From: Elymus sibiricus
Lineage: Eukaryota; Streptophyta; Magnoliopsida; Poales; Poaceae
Assembly: GCA_039707655.1 (NCBI GenBank)
Contig: CM077676.1
Location: 451,149,379 to 451,213,378 of the forward strand
Direction of reading: 5' to 3'
Length of the DNA: 64,000 bases
Below are positions 37,571-49,339 of the stretch, one piece after another. The position numbers and the translations under genes are program-made. Below the pieces are notes generated by a model. It worked only from the letters and a program-made list of their open reading frames with translations, was not told the origin of the DNA and did not search any database. The first letter of the stretch is position 1, and every line of letters starts with the position of its first letter.

Positions 37571-38364
37571 CATCAAGTTGTATCATCTGTACTAACTGGT
37601 TTGTTCTTCTTCGTATCAGGTGATTGAAACATGACAGGTGGCAACAAGAATCCAAAGGAAAGTTTGAAAGATGTGGCAGCTCTGTACAATGATCAACTTG
37701 CTAAGAAGGCCAAACGACCGGCGGGTCTAGACCTCCCTGCGAAAAACCGAGCGAAACGAGGTCGAGTAGGACGCGGGGGAGGAGGAGTAGGAGGCGGACG
37801 AGGTGGAGGCGGAGGAGGCAGAGGAGGAGGAGAAGGAGGAGGCGGACGAGAAGGGGGACGGGGAGGACGAGTAGGACGAGGAGGAGGAGGAGTGGTGGTC
37901 GACGGAGGAGACAGACGCGTAGAAGGGAAGACGGCTGGAGGAGGTGGAGGAGAAGTAGCATCCTTACGTAGAGTAGCCCAGAGTAGAGCACCTCTTTCTT
38001 CTCCTGGACCCTCTGATGCACTGCTTCGCCAGCCTCAGGAGGAGGATGCACGACGGCTGGAGGAGGAAACAGAGGATGGGGAGGAGGCGAGTGAGGAGGA
38101 GGAGGATGAGGAGGATGAGGAGGAGGTAGTGGAGGACGACGCCGCCGAGAGGACGCTGGTTGTTCGTCAGGTTTCTAACGGTGGGGATGGACCCTCACGA
38201 GTGACGGAGCACCACGAGGTGAGCGGCTCACAGCCGGGCGGTTCGACTATCAGCACTACTTCCACACGGAAAGTGTGGCTGCGTGGTCCTTCAAAGCTTC
38301 CGAAACGTCCATATGTGCATAGAAACGTGTTGATTAAACCAGTGGGAGAGAAGTAAGTGGTTAT

Positions 38365-40171
38365 TGTTGGAAATATGCCCTAGAGGCAATAATAAATTGG
38401 TTATTATTATATTTCCTTGTTCATGATAATCGTTTATTATCCATGCTATAATTGTATTGATTGGAAACTCAAATACATGTGTTGGTACATAGACAACACT
38501 GTGTCCCTAGTAAGCCTCTAGTTAACTAGCTCGTTGATCAAAAGATGGTGAAGGTTTCCTAGCCATGGACATGAGATGTCATTTGATAACGGGATCACAT
38601 CATTAGGAGAATGATGTGATGGACAAGACCCAAACTATAAACGTAGCATATGATCGTGTCAGTTTATTGCTATTGTTTTCTGCATGTCAAGTATCTGTTC
38701 CTATGACTATGAGATCATGCAACTCACTGACACCGGAGGAATACCTTGTGTGTATCAAACGTCGCAACGTAACTGGGTGACTATAAAGATGCTCTACAGG
38801 TATCTCCGAGGGTGCCTGTTGGGTTGGCATGGATCAAGACTGGGATTTGTTACTCCGTGTGACGGAGAGGTATCTCAGGGCCCACTCGGTAATACAACAT
38901 CACAATGAGCCTTGCAAGCAATGTGACTAAAGTGTTAGCCACGAGATCTTGTATTACGGAACGAGTAAAGAGACTTGCCGATAACGAGATTGAACTAGGT
39001 ATAGAGATACCGACGATCGAATCTCGGGCAAGTAACATACCGAAGAACAAAGGGAACAGCATATGGGATTAACTGAATCCTTGACATAGAGGTTCGACCG
39101 ATAAAGATCTTCGTAGAATATGTAGGAGCTAATATGGGCATCCAGGTCCCGCTATTGGTTATTGATCGTAGAGGTGTCTCGGTCATGTCTACATAGTTCT
39201 CGAACCCGCAGGGTCTACACACTTAACGTTTGGTGACGATTAGTATAGTTGAGTTATTTTGTTGGTGACCGAAGGTTGTTCGGAGTCCCGGATAAGATCC
39301 CGGACATGACGAGGATCTCCGGAAGAGTCCGGAGGTAAAGATTGATATATGTGATAATAGTGTTTTGATCTCCGGAAGGGTTCTGGAATTCACCGGAAGG
39401 GGTTCCGGATGTTTACCGAAGTGTTCGGGTGCAGCAACACTTTATATGAGCCAAAGGGGTAAAGCCCACGAGGTATTGGAAAGTGCAAAAGGAAGTTTTG
39501 CTGCTGCCTTAAGCGGTACTACCGCTGGTAAGGCAGTACTACCGCGTAAGCGGTACTACCGCTTGTGTGAAGCGGTACTACCGCTTGTACGCGATACTGC
39601 TGGAATCCGAGTTGGACTCTTTCCGTGCGGGCCAAACCGACCTTGTGCGGGAAAAACCGACCTTGTGGAGGCTTTCTCTCCAAGTTTAGACCCCAGGGCT
39701 CAACATATAAATAGAGGGGCAGGGCTAGCACACGGGACACATCAAGATTTCCCAAGCCGTGTGCCGGCAACCCTAACCCTCTAGTTCCTCCCGTCATAAT
39801 CTCCGTAGTGCTTGGCGAAGCCCTGCAGAGATTGTTCCTCACCACCATCACCACGCCGTCGTGCTGCCGGAACTCATCCACTACTTCACCATCGCTCGCT
39901 GGATCGAGGAGGTGAAGGCGTCATCAAGCCGTACGTGTGTTGAACGCGGAGGTGCCGTCCGTTCGGCGCTAGATCGTGTTTGGATCGAGGGACGACTTGC
40001 GATTTGGATCGCGAAGACGTTCGACTACATCAACCGCGTTTCTTAACGCTTCTGCTTAGCGATCTACAAGGGTATGTAGATTCACTCTCCTTCTCGTAGA
40101 TGCTCATCACCATGGATAGATCTTGCGTGTGCGTAGGAAATTTTTTGTTTCCCATGCGACGTTCCCCAACA
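38365..40171 (+). repeat. 5' LTR of the Copia element
   Basis: 1,807 bp. The promoter side contains a TATA box, TATAAATA at 39706-39713. A cluster of palindromic AGCGGTACTACCGCT motifs lies at 39515-39590, about 150 bp before the TATA box. Confidence 0.95.
39706..39713 (+). promoter_or_regulatory. TATA box in the Copia 5' LTR
   Basis: TATAAATA is followed by GAGGGGCAGGGC, as in BARE-type LTR promoters. The matching copy in the 3' LTR is at 46859-46866. Confidence 0.75.
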
Positions 40172-40172
40172 G

Positions 40173-40184
40173 TGGCATCTGAGC
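40173..40184 (+). other. Primer binding site of the Copia element, diverged
   Basis: TGGCATCTGAGC lies two bases after the 5' LTR. It differs at two positions from TGGTATCAGAGC, the complement of initiator tRNA-Met. Confidence 0.75.
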
Positions 40185-41430
40185 TAGGTCTATGCGTAGA
40201 TGAGATCTCGAGTAGAACACAAAAGGGTTTTGTGGGCGTTGATATTCAGATTGCTTCCTCCCTTGGTCTTTTCTTGTTTCGGCGGTATTGTGGGATGAAG
40301 CGGCTCGGACCAACATTACTCGTACGCTTACGAGAGACCGGTTCCTTAAACTAACATGTAACTTCGTTGCATAAAGATGGCTAGCGGGTGTCTATTTCTC
40401 CCACTTTAGTCGGATCGGATTTGACAAAGGCGGTCCTTGAGAAGGTTGAAAAGCAATTTTTATATCACCGTTGTGGTTTTTGCGTAGGTAAGAATCGTTC
40501 TTGCTAGATACCCGTAGCAGCCACGTAAAACTTGCAACAACAATTAGAGGACGTCTAACTTGTTTTTGCAGGGTATGTTGTGATGTGATATGGCCAATTA
40601 CATGATGAGATATATGTGATGTATGAGATGATCATGTATTGTATAGAATATCACGACTTGCATGTCGATGAGTACGGCAACTGGCAGGAGCCATAGAGTT
40701 GTCTTTAATTATTTTCGCCGTTTTGCTTTACTTTATCGCTATGAGTTAGCAATAGTCGTGGAAGCAACAGTCGGCGCGACAACCTCATGGCGACACGTTG
40801 ATGGAGATCAAGATGATGGAGATCATGGTGTCATGCCGGTGACGATGGAGATCATGCCGGTGCTTTGGAGATGGAGATCAAAAGCACGAGTTCATGGCCA
40901 TATCATGTCACTTATGATTTGCATGTGATGTTAATCCTTTTATATGCATCTTATTTTGCTTAGGACGACGGTAGCATTATAAGGTGATCCCTCACTTAAA
41001 TTTCAAGATAAATTGTGTTCTCCCCGAGTGTGCACCGTTGCGAAAGTTCGTCGTTTCGAGACACCACGTGATGATCGGGTGTGATAGACTCTACGTTCAC
41101 ATACAACGGGTGCAAGCCAGTGTTGCACATGCGGAACACTCGGGTTAAACTTGACGAGCCTATCATGTACAGACATGGCCTCGGAACACAAGAGACCGAA
41201 AGGTCGAACATGAGTCATATAGTAGATATGATCAACATGAAGATGTTCACCATTGAAACCACCTCAACTCACGTGATGATCGGACTTGAGTTGGTTGATT
41301 TGGATCATGTGACACTCGAATCACCGGAGGGATATCAATTTGAGTGGGAGTTTTTAAGTAATATGATTAACTAAACTCATTATCTTGAACAATAGTCTAA
41401 GTTGTCTTTGCAATATTTATGTTGTAGATC
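40185..41430 (+). other. Untranslated leader of the Copia element
   Basis: A 1.2-kb non-coding leader between primer site and polyprotein, long as in BARE-type elements. Open frames in it are short and unrelated to known proteins. Confidence 0.7.
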
Positions 41431-44400
41431 ATGGCTCGCGCAGTAGCACCCCTGAATTTTAATGCGTTCCTAGAGAAAGCTAAGTTGAAAGATGATGGAA
41501 GTAACTTTGTGGACTGGGCCCGTAATCTAAGGATTATCCTTACGGCTTCCCAGAAGGCTTATGTCCTTGATGCATCGCTTGGTGATCCACCCGCTCCAGT
41601 TGAGTCTCTAGACGTTGTGAACGCCTGGCAGGCTCGCTCTGATGATTACTCAATAGTTCAATGTGCAATTTTGTATGGCTTAGAACCGGGACTTCAAAGA
41701 CGTTTTGAACGTCATGGAGCATATGAGATGTTCCAGGAGTTGAGGTTTATCTTTCAGAAGAATGCCCGGATCGAGAGGTATGAGACCTCCGATAAGTTCT
41801 ATGCTTGCAAGATGGAGGAGAACGAGTCTGTTAGTGATCACATACTCAGAATGTCTGGGTACTCCACCCGTCTGGCTGAATTGGGGATGCCCCTTCCGCC
41901 AGAGGCTATCACTGACAGAGTTCTTCAATCATTGCCACCTAGCTACAAGAGCTTCGTGTTGAACTATAACATGCACGGGATGAACAAGTCAGTCGCCGAG
42001 CTGTTTGCGATGCTGAAAGTCGCTGAGTCTGAGATTCAGAAGGAGCATCAAGTGTTGATGGTCAATAAAACCACTAGTTTCAAGAAGAATGGCAAGGGTA
42101 AGAAGGGTAACTCCAAGAAGAGTGGCAAAGCAGTTGCTCCTCCCGTGAAGAAACCCAAGGCTGGACCCAAACCAGAAATTGTGTGCTTTCATTGCAAGGG
42201 AACTGGACACTGGAAGCGGAACTGCCCCAAGTATTTGGCTGACAAGAAGGCGGCCAACAACAAACAAGGTATATATGATATACATGTTATTGATGTGTAC
42301 CTTACCAACTCTCGTTGTAGTGCTTGGGTATTTGATACCGGTGCGGTTGCTCACATTTGCAACTCTAAACAGGAACTACAGAATAAACGGAGGCTGGCAA
42401 AGGATGAAGTGACGATGCGCGTGGGAAATGGTTCCAAGGTTGATGTGATCGCCGTCGGCACGCTCGCTCTTCGATTACCATCGGGATTAGTGATGAACCT
42501 GAATAATTGTTATTTAGTGCCTGCGTTAAGCATGAACATTATATCTGGATCTTGTTTATTGCGAGACGGTTACTCATTTAAATCAGAGAATAATGGTTGT
42601 TCTATTTATATGAGTAATATCTTTTATGGTCATGCACCCAATGTGAGGGGTTTATTCTTATTGAATCTCGATAGTAATGATACACATGTTCATAACATTG
42701 ATGCCAAAAGATGTAGAATTGATAATGATAATACCACTTTCTTGTGGCACTGCCGTTTAGGTCATATTGGCGTAAAACGCATGAGGAAGCTCCATGCTGA
42801 TGGACTTTTGGAGTCACTTGATTTTGAATCACTTGACACATGTGAGCCATGCCTCATGGGCAAGATGACTAAGACGCCGTTCTCTGGAACAATGGAACGG
42901 GCAAGTGACTTGTTGGAAATCATACATACTGATGTGTGCGGTCCGATGAGCATTGAGGCGCGCGGTGGTTATCGTTACTTTCTCACCTTCACTGATGACT
43001 TAAGTAGATATGGGTATATTTACTTAATGAAACACAAGTCTGAAACGTTTGAAAAGTTCAAACAATTTCAGAGTGAAGTTGAGAATCATCGTAACAAGAA
43101 GATTAAATTCCTACGATCTGATCGAGGAGGAGAATATCTGAGTTATGAGTTTGGCAGTCACTTAAGACAATGTGGAATTGTTTCACAACTGACACCGCCT
43201 GGAACACCACAGCGTAATGGTGTGTCTGAACGTCGTAATCGAACCTTATTGGATATGGTGCGATCTATGATGTCTCTTGCCGATTTGCCACTATCGTTTT
43301 GGGGTTATGCATTAGAGACAGCTGCATTCACTTTAAATAGGGCACCATCGAAATCCGTTGAGACGACGCCATATGAACTTTGGTTTGGCAAGAAGCCAAA
43401 GCTGTCGTTTCTTAAAGTTTGGGGATGTGATGCTTATGTCAAAAAACTTCAGCCTGAAAAGCTGGAACCCAAAGCGGAGAAATGCGTCTTCATAGGATAC
43501 CCAAAAGAGACAGTTGGGTATACCTTCTACCTCAGATCCGAAGGCAAAGTGTTTGTCGCTAAAAACGGAACATTTCTTGAGAAAGAGTTTCTCTCGAAAG
43601 AATTGAGTGGGAGGAAGATAGAACTTGATGAGGTTGTTGAACCTTTACTTCAACCTGAGAGTAGCATAGTACAGAAAGATGTTTCTGTAGAGCCTACATC
43701 AGTTGAGAAGGAAGTTAATGATGATGATCATAAAGCTTCGGATCAAGTTGCTATCGAACCTCGTAGGTCAACAAGGACGCGTACTGCTCCTGAGTGATAC
43801 GGCAACCCTGTCTTAGAGGTCATGTTGTTGGACAACGATAAACCTACGAGCTATGGAGAAGCGATGATGGGCCCGGATTCCGAGAAGTGGTTAGAGGCCA
43901 TGAAATCCGAGATGGGATCCATGTATGAAAACAAAGTGTGGACTTTGGAAGTATTACCTGAAGGGCGTAAGGCCATTCAGAACAAATGGATCTTTAAGAG
44001 GAAGACGGACGCGGACGGTAATGTCACCGTCTATAAAGCTCGACTTGTGGCAAAGGGTTTTTCACAAGTTCAAGGAGTTGACTACGATGAGACCTTCTCA
44101 CCCGTAGCGATGCTTAAGTCCGTCAGAATCATGTTAGCAATAGCTGCCTTTTTCGATTATGAAATTTGGCAGATGGATGTCAAAACAGCGTTCCTTAACG
44201 GTTTCCTTAAGGGAGAGTTGTATATGATGCAACCAGAAGGTTTTGTCGATCCAGAGAATGCTGACAAAGTTTGCAAACTCCAGCGATCCATTTATGGACT
44301 GGTGCAAGCATCTCGGAGTTGGAATCTTCGCTTTGATGAGGTGATCAAAGCGTTCAAGTTTATACAAGTTTACGGAGAAGCTTGTATTTACAAGAAAGTG

Positions 44401-45414
44401 AGTGGGAGCTCTATAGCGTTTCTAATATTATATGTGGATGACATATTACTGATTGGAAACAATGTAGAAATGTTGGAAAGCGTGAAGGAATATTTGAACA
44501 AGAGTTTTTCAATGAAGGACCTAGGAGAAGCTGCTTTCATATTAGGCATCAAGATCTATAGAGATAGATCAAGACGTTTAATAGGACTTTCACAAAGCAC
44601 ATACCTTGATAAGATTTTGAAGAAGTTCAAAATGGATCAGTCCAAGAAGGGGTTCTTGCCTGTTTTGCAAGGTGAGAAGTTGAGTAAAACTCAATGCCCA
44701 GTGACTACAGAAGATAGAGAAAAGATGAGTGTCATCCCCTATGCCTCAGCCATAGGCTCTATCATGTATGCAATGCTGTGCACAAGACCCGATGTCAGCC
44801 TTGCCATAAGTATGGCCGGAAGGTTTCAAAGTGATCCAGGAGTGGAACACTGGACGGCGGTCAAGAATATCCTGAAGTACCTAAAAAGGACTAAGGACAT
44901 GTTTCTCGTTTATGGAGGTGATCAAGAGCTCGTCGTAAAGGGTTACGTCGATGCAAGCTTTGACACTGATCCGGATGACTCTAAGTCACAAACCGGATAC
45001 GTATTTATTCTTAATGGGGGTGCGGTTAGCTGGTGCAGTTCCAAGCAAAGCGTGGTAGCTGATTCTACATGCGAAGCGGAGTACATCGCTGCCTCGGAGG
45101 CGGCGAAGGAAGGTGTCTGGATGAAGGAGTTCATGACAGATCTTGGAGTAGTGCCTAGTGCGCTTAACCCAATGACTCTGTTTTGTGATAATACGGGTGC
45201 CATTGCTCTAGCCAAGGAACCAAGATTTCACAAGAGGACCAGACACATAAAGCGACGTTTCAATTCCATCCGCGATTACATCAAGGAGGACGACATAAAT
45301 ATTTGCAAAGTACACACGGATCTGAATGTTGCAGATCCGATGACTAAACCTCTTCCAAGGGCTAAACATGAACAACACCAGAACTGCATGGGTGTTCGAT
45401 TCATTACAATGTAA
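41431..45414 (+). pseudogene. Copia gag-pol polyprotein, intact except one nonsense codon
   Basis: One frame of 1,328 codons from ATG at 41431, interrupted only by TGA at 43795-43797 (context RTAPE-x-YGNPVLEV, where Trp TGG would fit). Order: gag with a CX2CX4HX4C zinc knuckle (CFHCKGTGHWKRNC, near residue 255) and protease (FDTGAVAHIC). Integrase follows with its HHCC region (WHCRLGHIGVKRM to CEPCLMGK) and catalytic core (DVCGPM, FTDD, RNGVSERRNRTLLD). Then reverse transcriptase (QMDVKTAFLNGFLKGELYM, YVDDILLIG) and RNase H (YVDASFDTDPDDSKSQTGY, SKQSVVADSTCEAEYIAAS). Integrase before RT is the Copia order. The stop falls between integrase and RT, so gag, protease and integrase could still be made from this copy. 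Confidence 0.95.
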
Positions 45415-45452
45415 ATCACATAGTGATGTGAACTAGATTATTGACTCTAGTG

Positions 45453-45464
45453 CAAGTGGGAGAC
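45453..45464 (+). other. Polypurine tract of the Copia element
   Basis: AAGTGGGAGAC directly precedes the 3' LTR start at 45465, in the usual place for plus-strand priming. Confidence 0.8.
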
Positions 45465-47324
45465 TGTTGGAAATATGCCCTAGAGGCAATAATAAATTGG
45501 TTATTATTATATTTCCTTGTTCATGATAATCGTTTATTATCCATGCTATAATTGTATTGATTGGAAACTCAAATACATGTGTGGGTACATAGACAACACT
45601 GTGTCCCTAGTAAGCCTCTAGTTAACTAGCTCGTTGATCAAAAGATGGTGAAGGTTTCCTAGCCATGGACATGAGATGTCATTTGATAACGGGATCACAT
45701 CATTAGGAGAATGATGTGATGGACAAGACCCAAACTATAAACGTAGCATATGATCGTGTCAGTTTATTGCTATTGTTTTCTGCATGTCAAGTATCTGTTC
45801 CTATGACCATGAGATCATGCAACTCACTGACACCGGAGGAATACCTTGTGTGTATCAAACGTCGCAACGTAACTGGGTGACTATAAAGATGCTCTACAGG
45901 TATCTCCGAGGGTGTCTGTTGGGTTGGCATGGATCAAGACTGGGATTTGTTACTCCGTGTGACGGAGAGGTATCTCAGGGCCCACTCGGTAATACAACAT
46001 CACAATGAGCCTTGCAAGCAATGTGACTAAAGTGTTAGCCACGAGATCTTGTATTACGGAACGAGTAAAGAGACTTGCCGATAACGAGATTGAACTAGGT
46101 ATAGAGATACCGACGATCGAATCTCGGGCAAGTAACATACCGAAGAACAAAGGGAACAGCATACGGGATTAACTGAATCCTTGACATAGAGGTTCGACCG
46201 ATAAAGATCTTCGTAGAATATGTAGGAGCCAATATGGGCATCCAGGTCCCACTATTGGTTATTGATCGTAGAGGTGTCTCGGTCATGTCTACATAGTTCT
46301 CGAACCCGCATGGTCTACACACTTAACGTTTGGTGACGATTAGTATAGTTGACTTATTTTGTTGGTGACCGTAGGTTGTTCGGAGTCCCGGATAAGATCC
46401 CGGACATGACGAGGATCTCCGGAAGAGTCCGGAGGTAAAGATTGATATATGTGATAATAGTGTTTTGATCTCCGGAAGGGTTCTGGAATTCACCGGAAGG
46501 GGTTCCGGATGTTTACCGAAGTGTTCGGGTGCAGCAACACTTTATATGAGCCAAAGGGGTAAAGCCCACGAGGTATTGGAAAGTGCAAAAGGAAGTTTTG
46601 CTGCTGCCTTAAGCGGTACTACCGCTGGTAAGGCAGTACTACCGCGTAAGCGGTACTACCGCTTGTGTGAAGCGGTACTACCGCTCAAGCGGTACTACCG
46701 CTCAAGCGGTACTACCGCTCGTGAGCGGTACTACCGCTTGTACGCGATACTGCTGGAATCCGAGTTGGACTCTTTCCGTGCGGGCCAAACCGACCTTGTG
46801 CGGGCAAAACCGACCTTGTGGAGGCTTTCTCTCCAAGTTTAGACCCCAGGGCTCAACATATAAATAGAGGGGCAGGGCTAGCACACGGGACACATCAAGA
46901 TTTCCCAAGCCGTGTGCCGGCAACCCTAACCCTCTAGTTCCTCCCGTCATAATCTCCGTAGTGCTTGGCGAAGCCCTGCAGAGATTGTTCCTCACCACCA
47001 TCACCACACCGTCGTGCTGCCGGAACTCATCCACTACTTCACCATCGCTCGCTGGATCGAGGAGGTGAAGGCGTCATCAAGCCGTACGTGTGTTGAACGC
47101 GGAGGTGCCGTCCGTTCGGCGCTAGATCGTGTTTGGATCGAGGGACGACTTGCGATTTGGATCGTGAAGACGTTCGACTACATCAACCGCGTTTCTTAAC
47201 GCTTCCGCTTAGCGATCTACAAGGGTATGTAGATTCACTCTCCTTCTCGTAGATGCTCATCACCATGGATAGATCTTGCGTGTGCGTAGGAAATTTTTTG
47301 TTTCCCATGCGACGTTCCCCAACA
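45465..47324 (+). repeat. 3' LTR of the Copia element
   Basis: 1,860 bp. It is 53 bp longer than the 5' LTR, because the AGCGGTACTACCGCT palindrome cluster (46615-46740) has extra copies. Otherwise the two are nearly identical. Confidence 0.95.
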
Positions 47325-49339
47325 GTTATATCGACTCATCCCATATAAATTATACCTTTGTCATTTCATCACATATAATATGACTTCACTCTTCCTAATG
47401 CAGGAGCTTAATAAAAGCTGGTGAGAGGCGTCCGCCACGTTCGCCGAGTGGCATCATCAGGGGTCTTTGTAGGTTAAATTATCCTGGACTGGTCACTTTG
47501 TCGAACGGTATCATTGAGCCAGCTTGGTCATGGGATCACTACAAACACGCTCCGGATTTCCTGGATATGCTTCAGAGGGTTTATGATACCAGAGCCTTGC
47601 GAAGTTGCGAGTGGTCAACGATTTCTGGGTAAATCCTTTCAAACACCGCAATGTCAATACCAAAAGGTTTAAATTTGCCATAGTCATGATTTTACCCTTC
47701 TCACATGTATGCATGTTTGTAGGATTTCTTTACATGTGTAGATGGTGAGAAGGATCGCGCCAATGTGGTGGTTGAGAATATTGCCAAGAAACTAGTCAAC
47801 GACATGCACTATGAGGAGCGCGTCCGGTTAGTGGTCAAGTATCACGCGGACTATCTCAACCAGAAGATTTCCAAACAGGAGGCTCGAGGGAAGCATCTTA
47901 CACGGGGTGAATACTTCAAGGCAAGTGACGATGGATGCTTGTTATTCCCTACATTACCGCAAATTAGATTCCTTACTAAGAGGCATTTGTTTACTTATTA
48001 CAGGTGATTCCTCGGTGGTGCACTGACAAACGTCCGTGCTGGGAGAAGATCGTCGAACGGTGGACAGATCCAGGGTGGCAGGATGAACACAAGGTAATAG
48101 GGGAACGGCGTAAGTTGATGGGTTGTCCAGGACACCGTCAAGGCAACCTCACCATCCCAGGTGTCGTCTCCAAACATGTAGGCAACAACATCCTTTTCTT
48201 TTCATCATGTTCTCTTTCATTTGTGAGCATTCCCTTGATTGTTTGGATTGCTTTCTTTTGCAGAGAGAAGACACTGGCAAGGATATCTCTTTCTTCGAGG
48301 CGTGGACCATCAAACGTACCAAAGACGACAAGGACAAGGACCCTCTCCACCCGAAGAGGGACTGGATCAGCTCTAAAGCCCGGTCGGATGGGGAGAACTA
48401 CACCAAAAAATTGAAGGAAATGTACGAGCAAGAGGCTGATCCTCACGTGGTGTCGTTTAACCCTCTTGTGGCCATTGCCGTGGTAGGCGGTAGACCGAAT
48501 GGCCGGATGGCGGTTCACGTCGATTCTTGCATAACCTCCTCCCTTCCGAGAGTCAACACGCTCCGTGCTATGAGTACTGGCTCTACTCCTACCATAGAGC
48601 GTCACGTACCACATACCGTGGCCATTATTGAGGAAATTCAGGTCAGTGCTTCTTCATTGATCCTTCACGGTCCTGCATGTTTGCATTTCAACACGAATGA
48701 CATTTGCATTGCTATATTGTAGACCCGGCTGAATGACACCCAGAAAGAACGAGATGAAGACCGGGCTAAGCTGAAGGCACAAGATGATCTAGTTAAGTCT
48801 TTACAACATATGGTGGCCAATCTTTATTCTATGCAAGGCAAACCAGTGCCAAAGATGGCGGCGTCGCCAGAGTGGAACATTGTGAGTTTCGTTCGAACTA
48901 TTTCTATCACCATTTTCGGCATTACCATATGCATTCATCTTATTGGGTCAATCCATCAAAGCTCAATCACTCACAAGGGTCGAACAATGTTCTGGTAGTT
49001 CCACCTCAAGTTGGTGGAGTTGGGGAAGCAAACGGAATGACGCCTTCTGATGTTGATGTTCCCACTCCGATCTCCAAAACCGTGTGAACTTCATGTTATG
49101 TTGTGTTTGAAACTGTTCCTTGTATGTGCTTGAGAACTATTGCATCTTGTGTGATCTTGAGACTTGTGAACTTGTGGTAGTCGAGTGTGCATGACAACTA
49201 TTGCACCTTTTATGCACTATTGCTTTTATGAGGAATATTCTTGAGAATCATTGCTTTCTTTGTTCAATGATGCACTATATGCTGCTGCTGTATATGTTTT
49301 GCTGCAGGAATGAAACAAAAGCGCAAAAAAAGGACTGCT

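Larger units (their letters stand above)
38365..47324 (+). mobile_element. Ty1/Copia LTR retrotransposon of the BARE/Angela/WIS group, young insertion
   Basis: The LTRs start TGTTGGAAATATGCCCTAGA and end CCCCAACA. A perfect 5-bp target duplication GTTAT flanks the element (38360-38364 and 47325-47329). The internal region holds one polyprotein frame with a single nonsense codon. The LTRs (1,807 and 1,860 bp) differ by about 13 substitutions by my eye count plus a repeat-number change, about 0.7 percent. At the grass LTR rate often used (1.3e-8 per site per year) that is about 0.3 million years. It sits 6 bp inside intron 1 of the plus-strand transposase_24-type gene of CACTA A. Confidence 0.96.
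37631..49087 (+). pseudogene. Transposase_24-type (Ptta/En/Spm) gene of CACTA A, plus-strand copy split by a Copia element
   Basis: Exons: 37631-38354, 47404-47628, 47723-47920, 48004-48177, 48264-48641, 48723-48881 and 48962-49087. Exon 1 encodes MTGGNKNPKESLKDVAALYN, a long Gly/Arg-rich stretch and an acidic segment. Exon 2 gives SLIKAGERRPPRSPSGIIRG and WSWDHYKHAPD, exon 3 DFFTCVDGEKDRANVVVE, exon 4 RWCTDKRPCWEKIVERW, exon 5 FFEAWTIKRTKDDKDKDP, and exon 6 a coiled coil. The order and motifs match the minus-strand gene at 24190-26986. The intron after exon 3 appears to use a GC donor (AAG/GCAAGT). Lesions: a frameshift near 47600 within exon 2, and the 9-kb Copia insertion in intron 1. The Copia lies in an intron, so the frameshift is the clearer disabling change. 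Confidence 0.8.
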
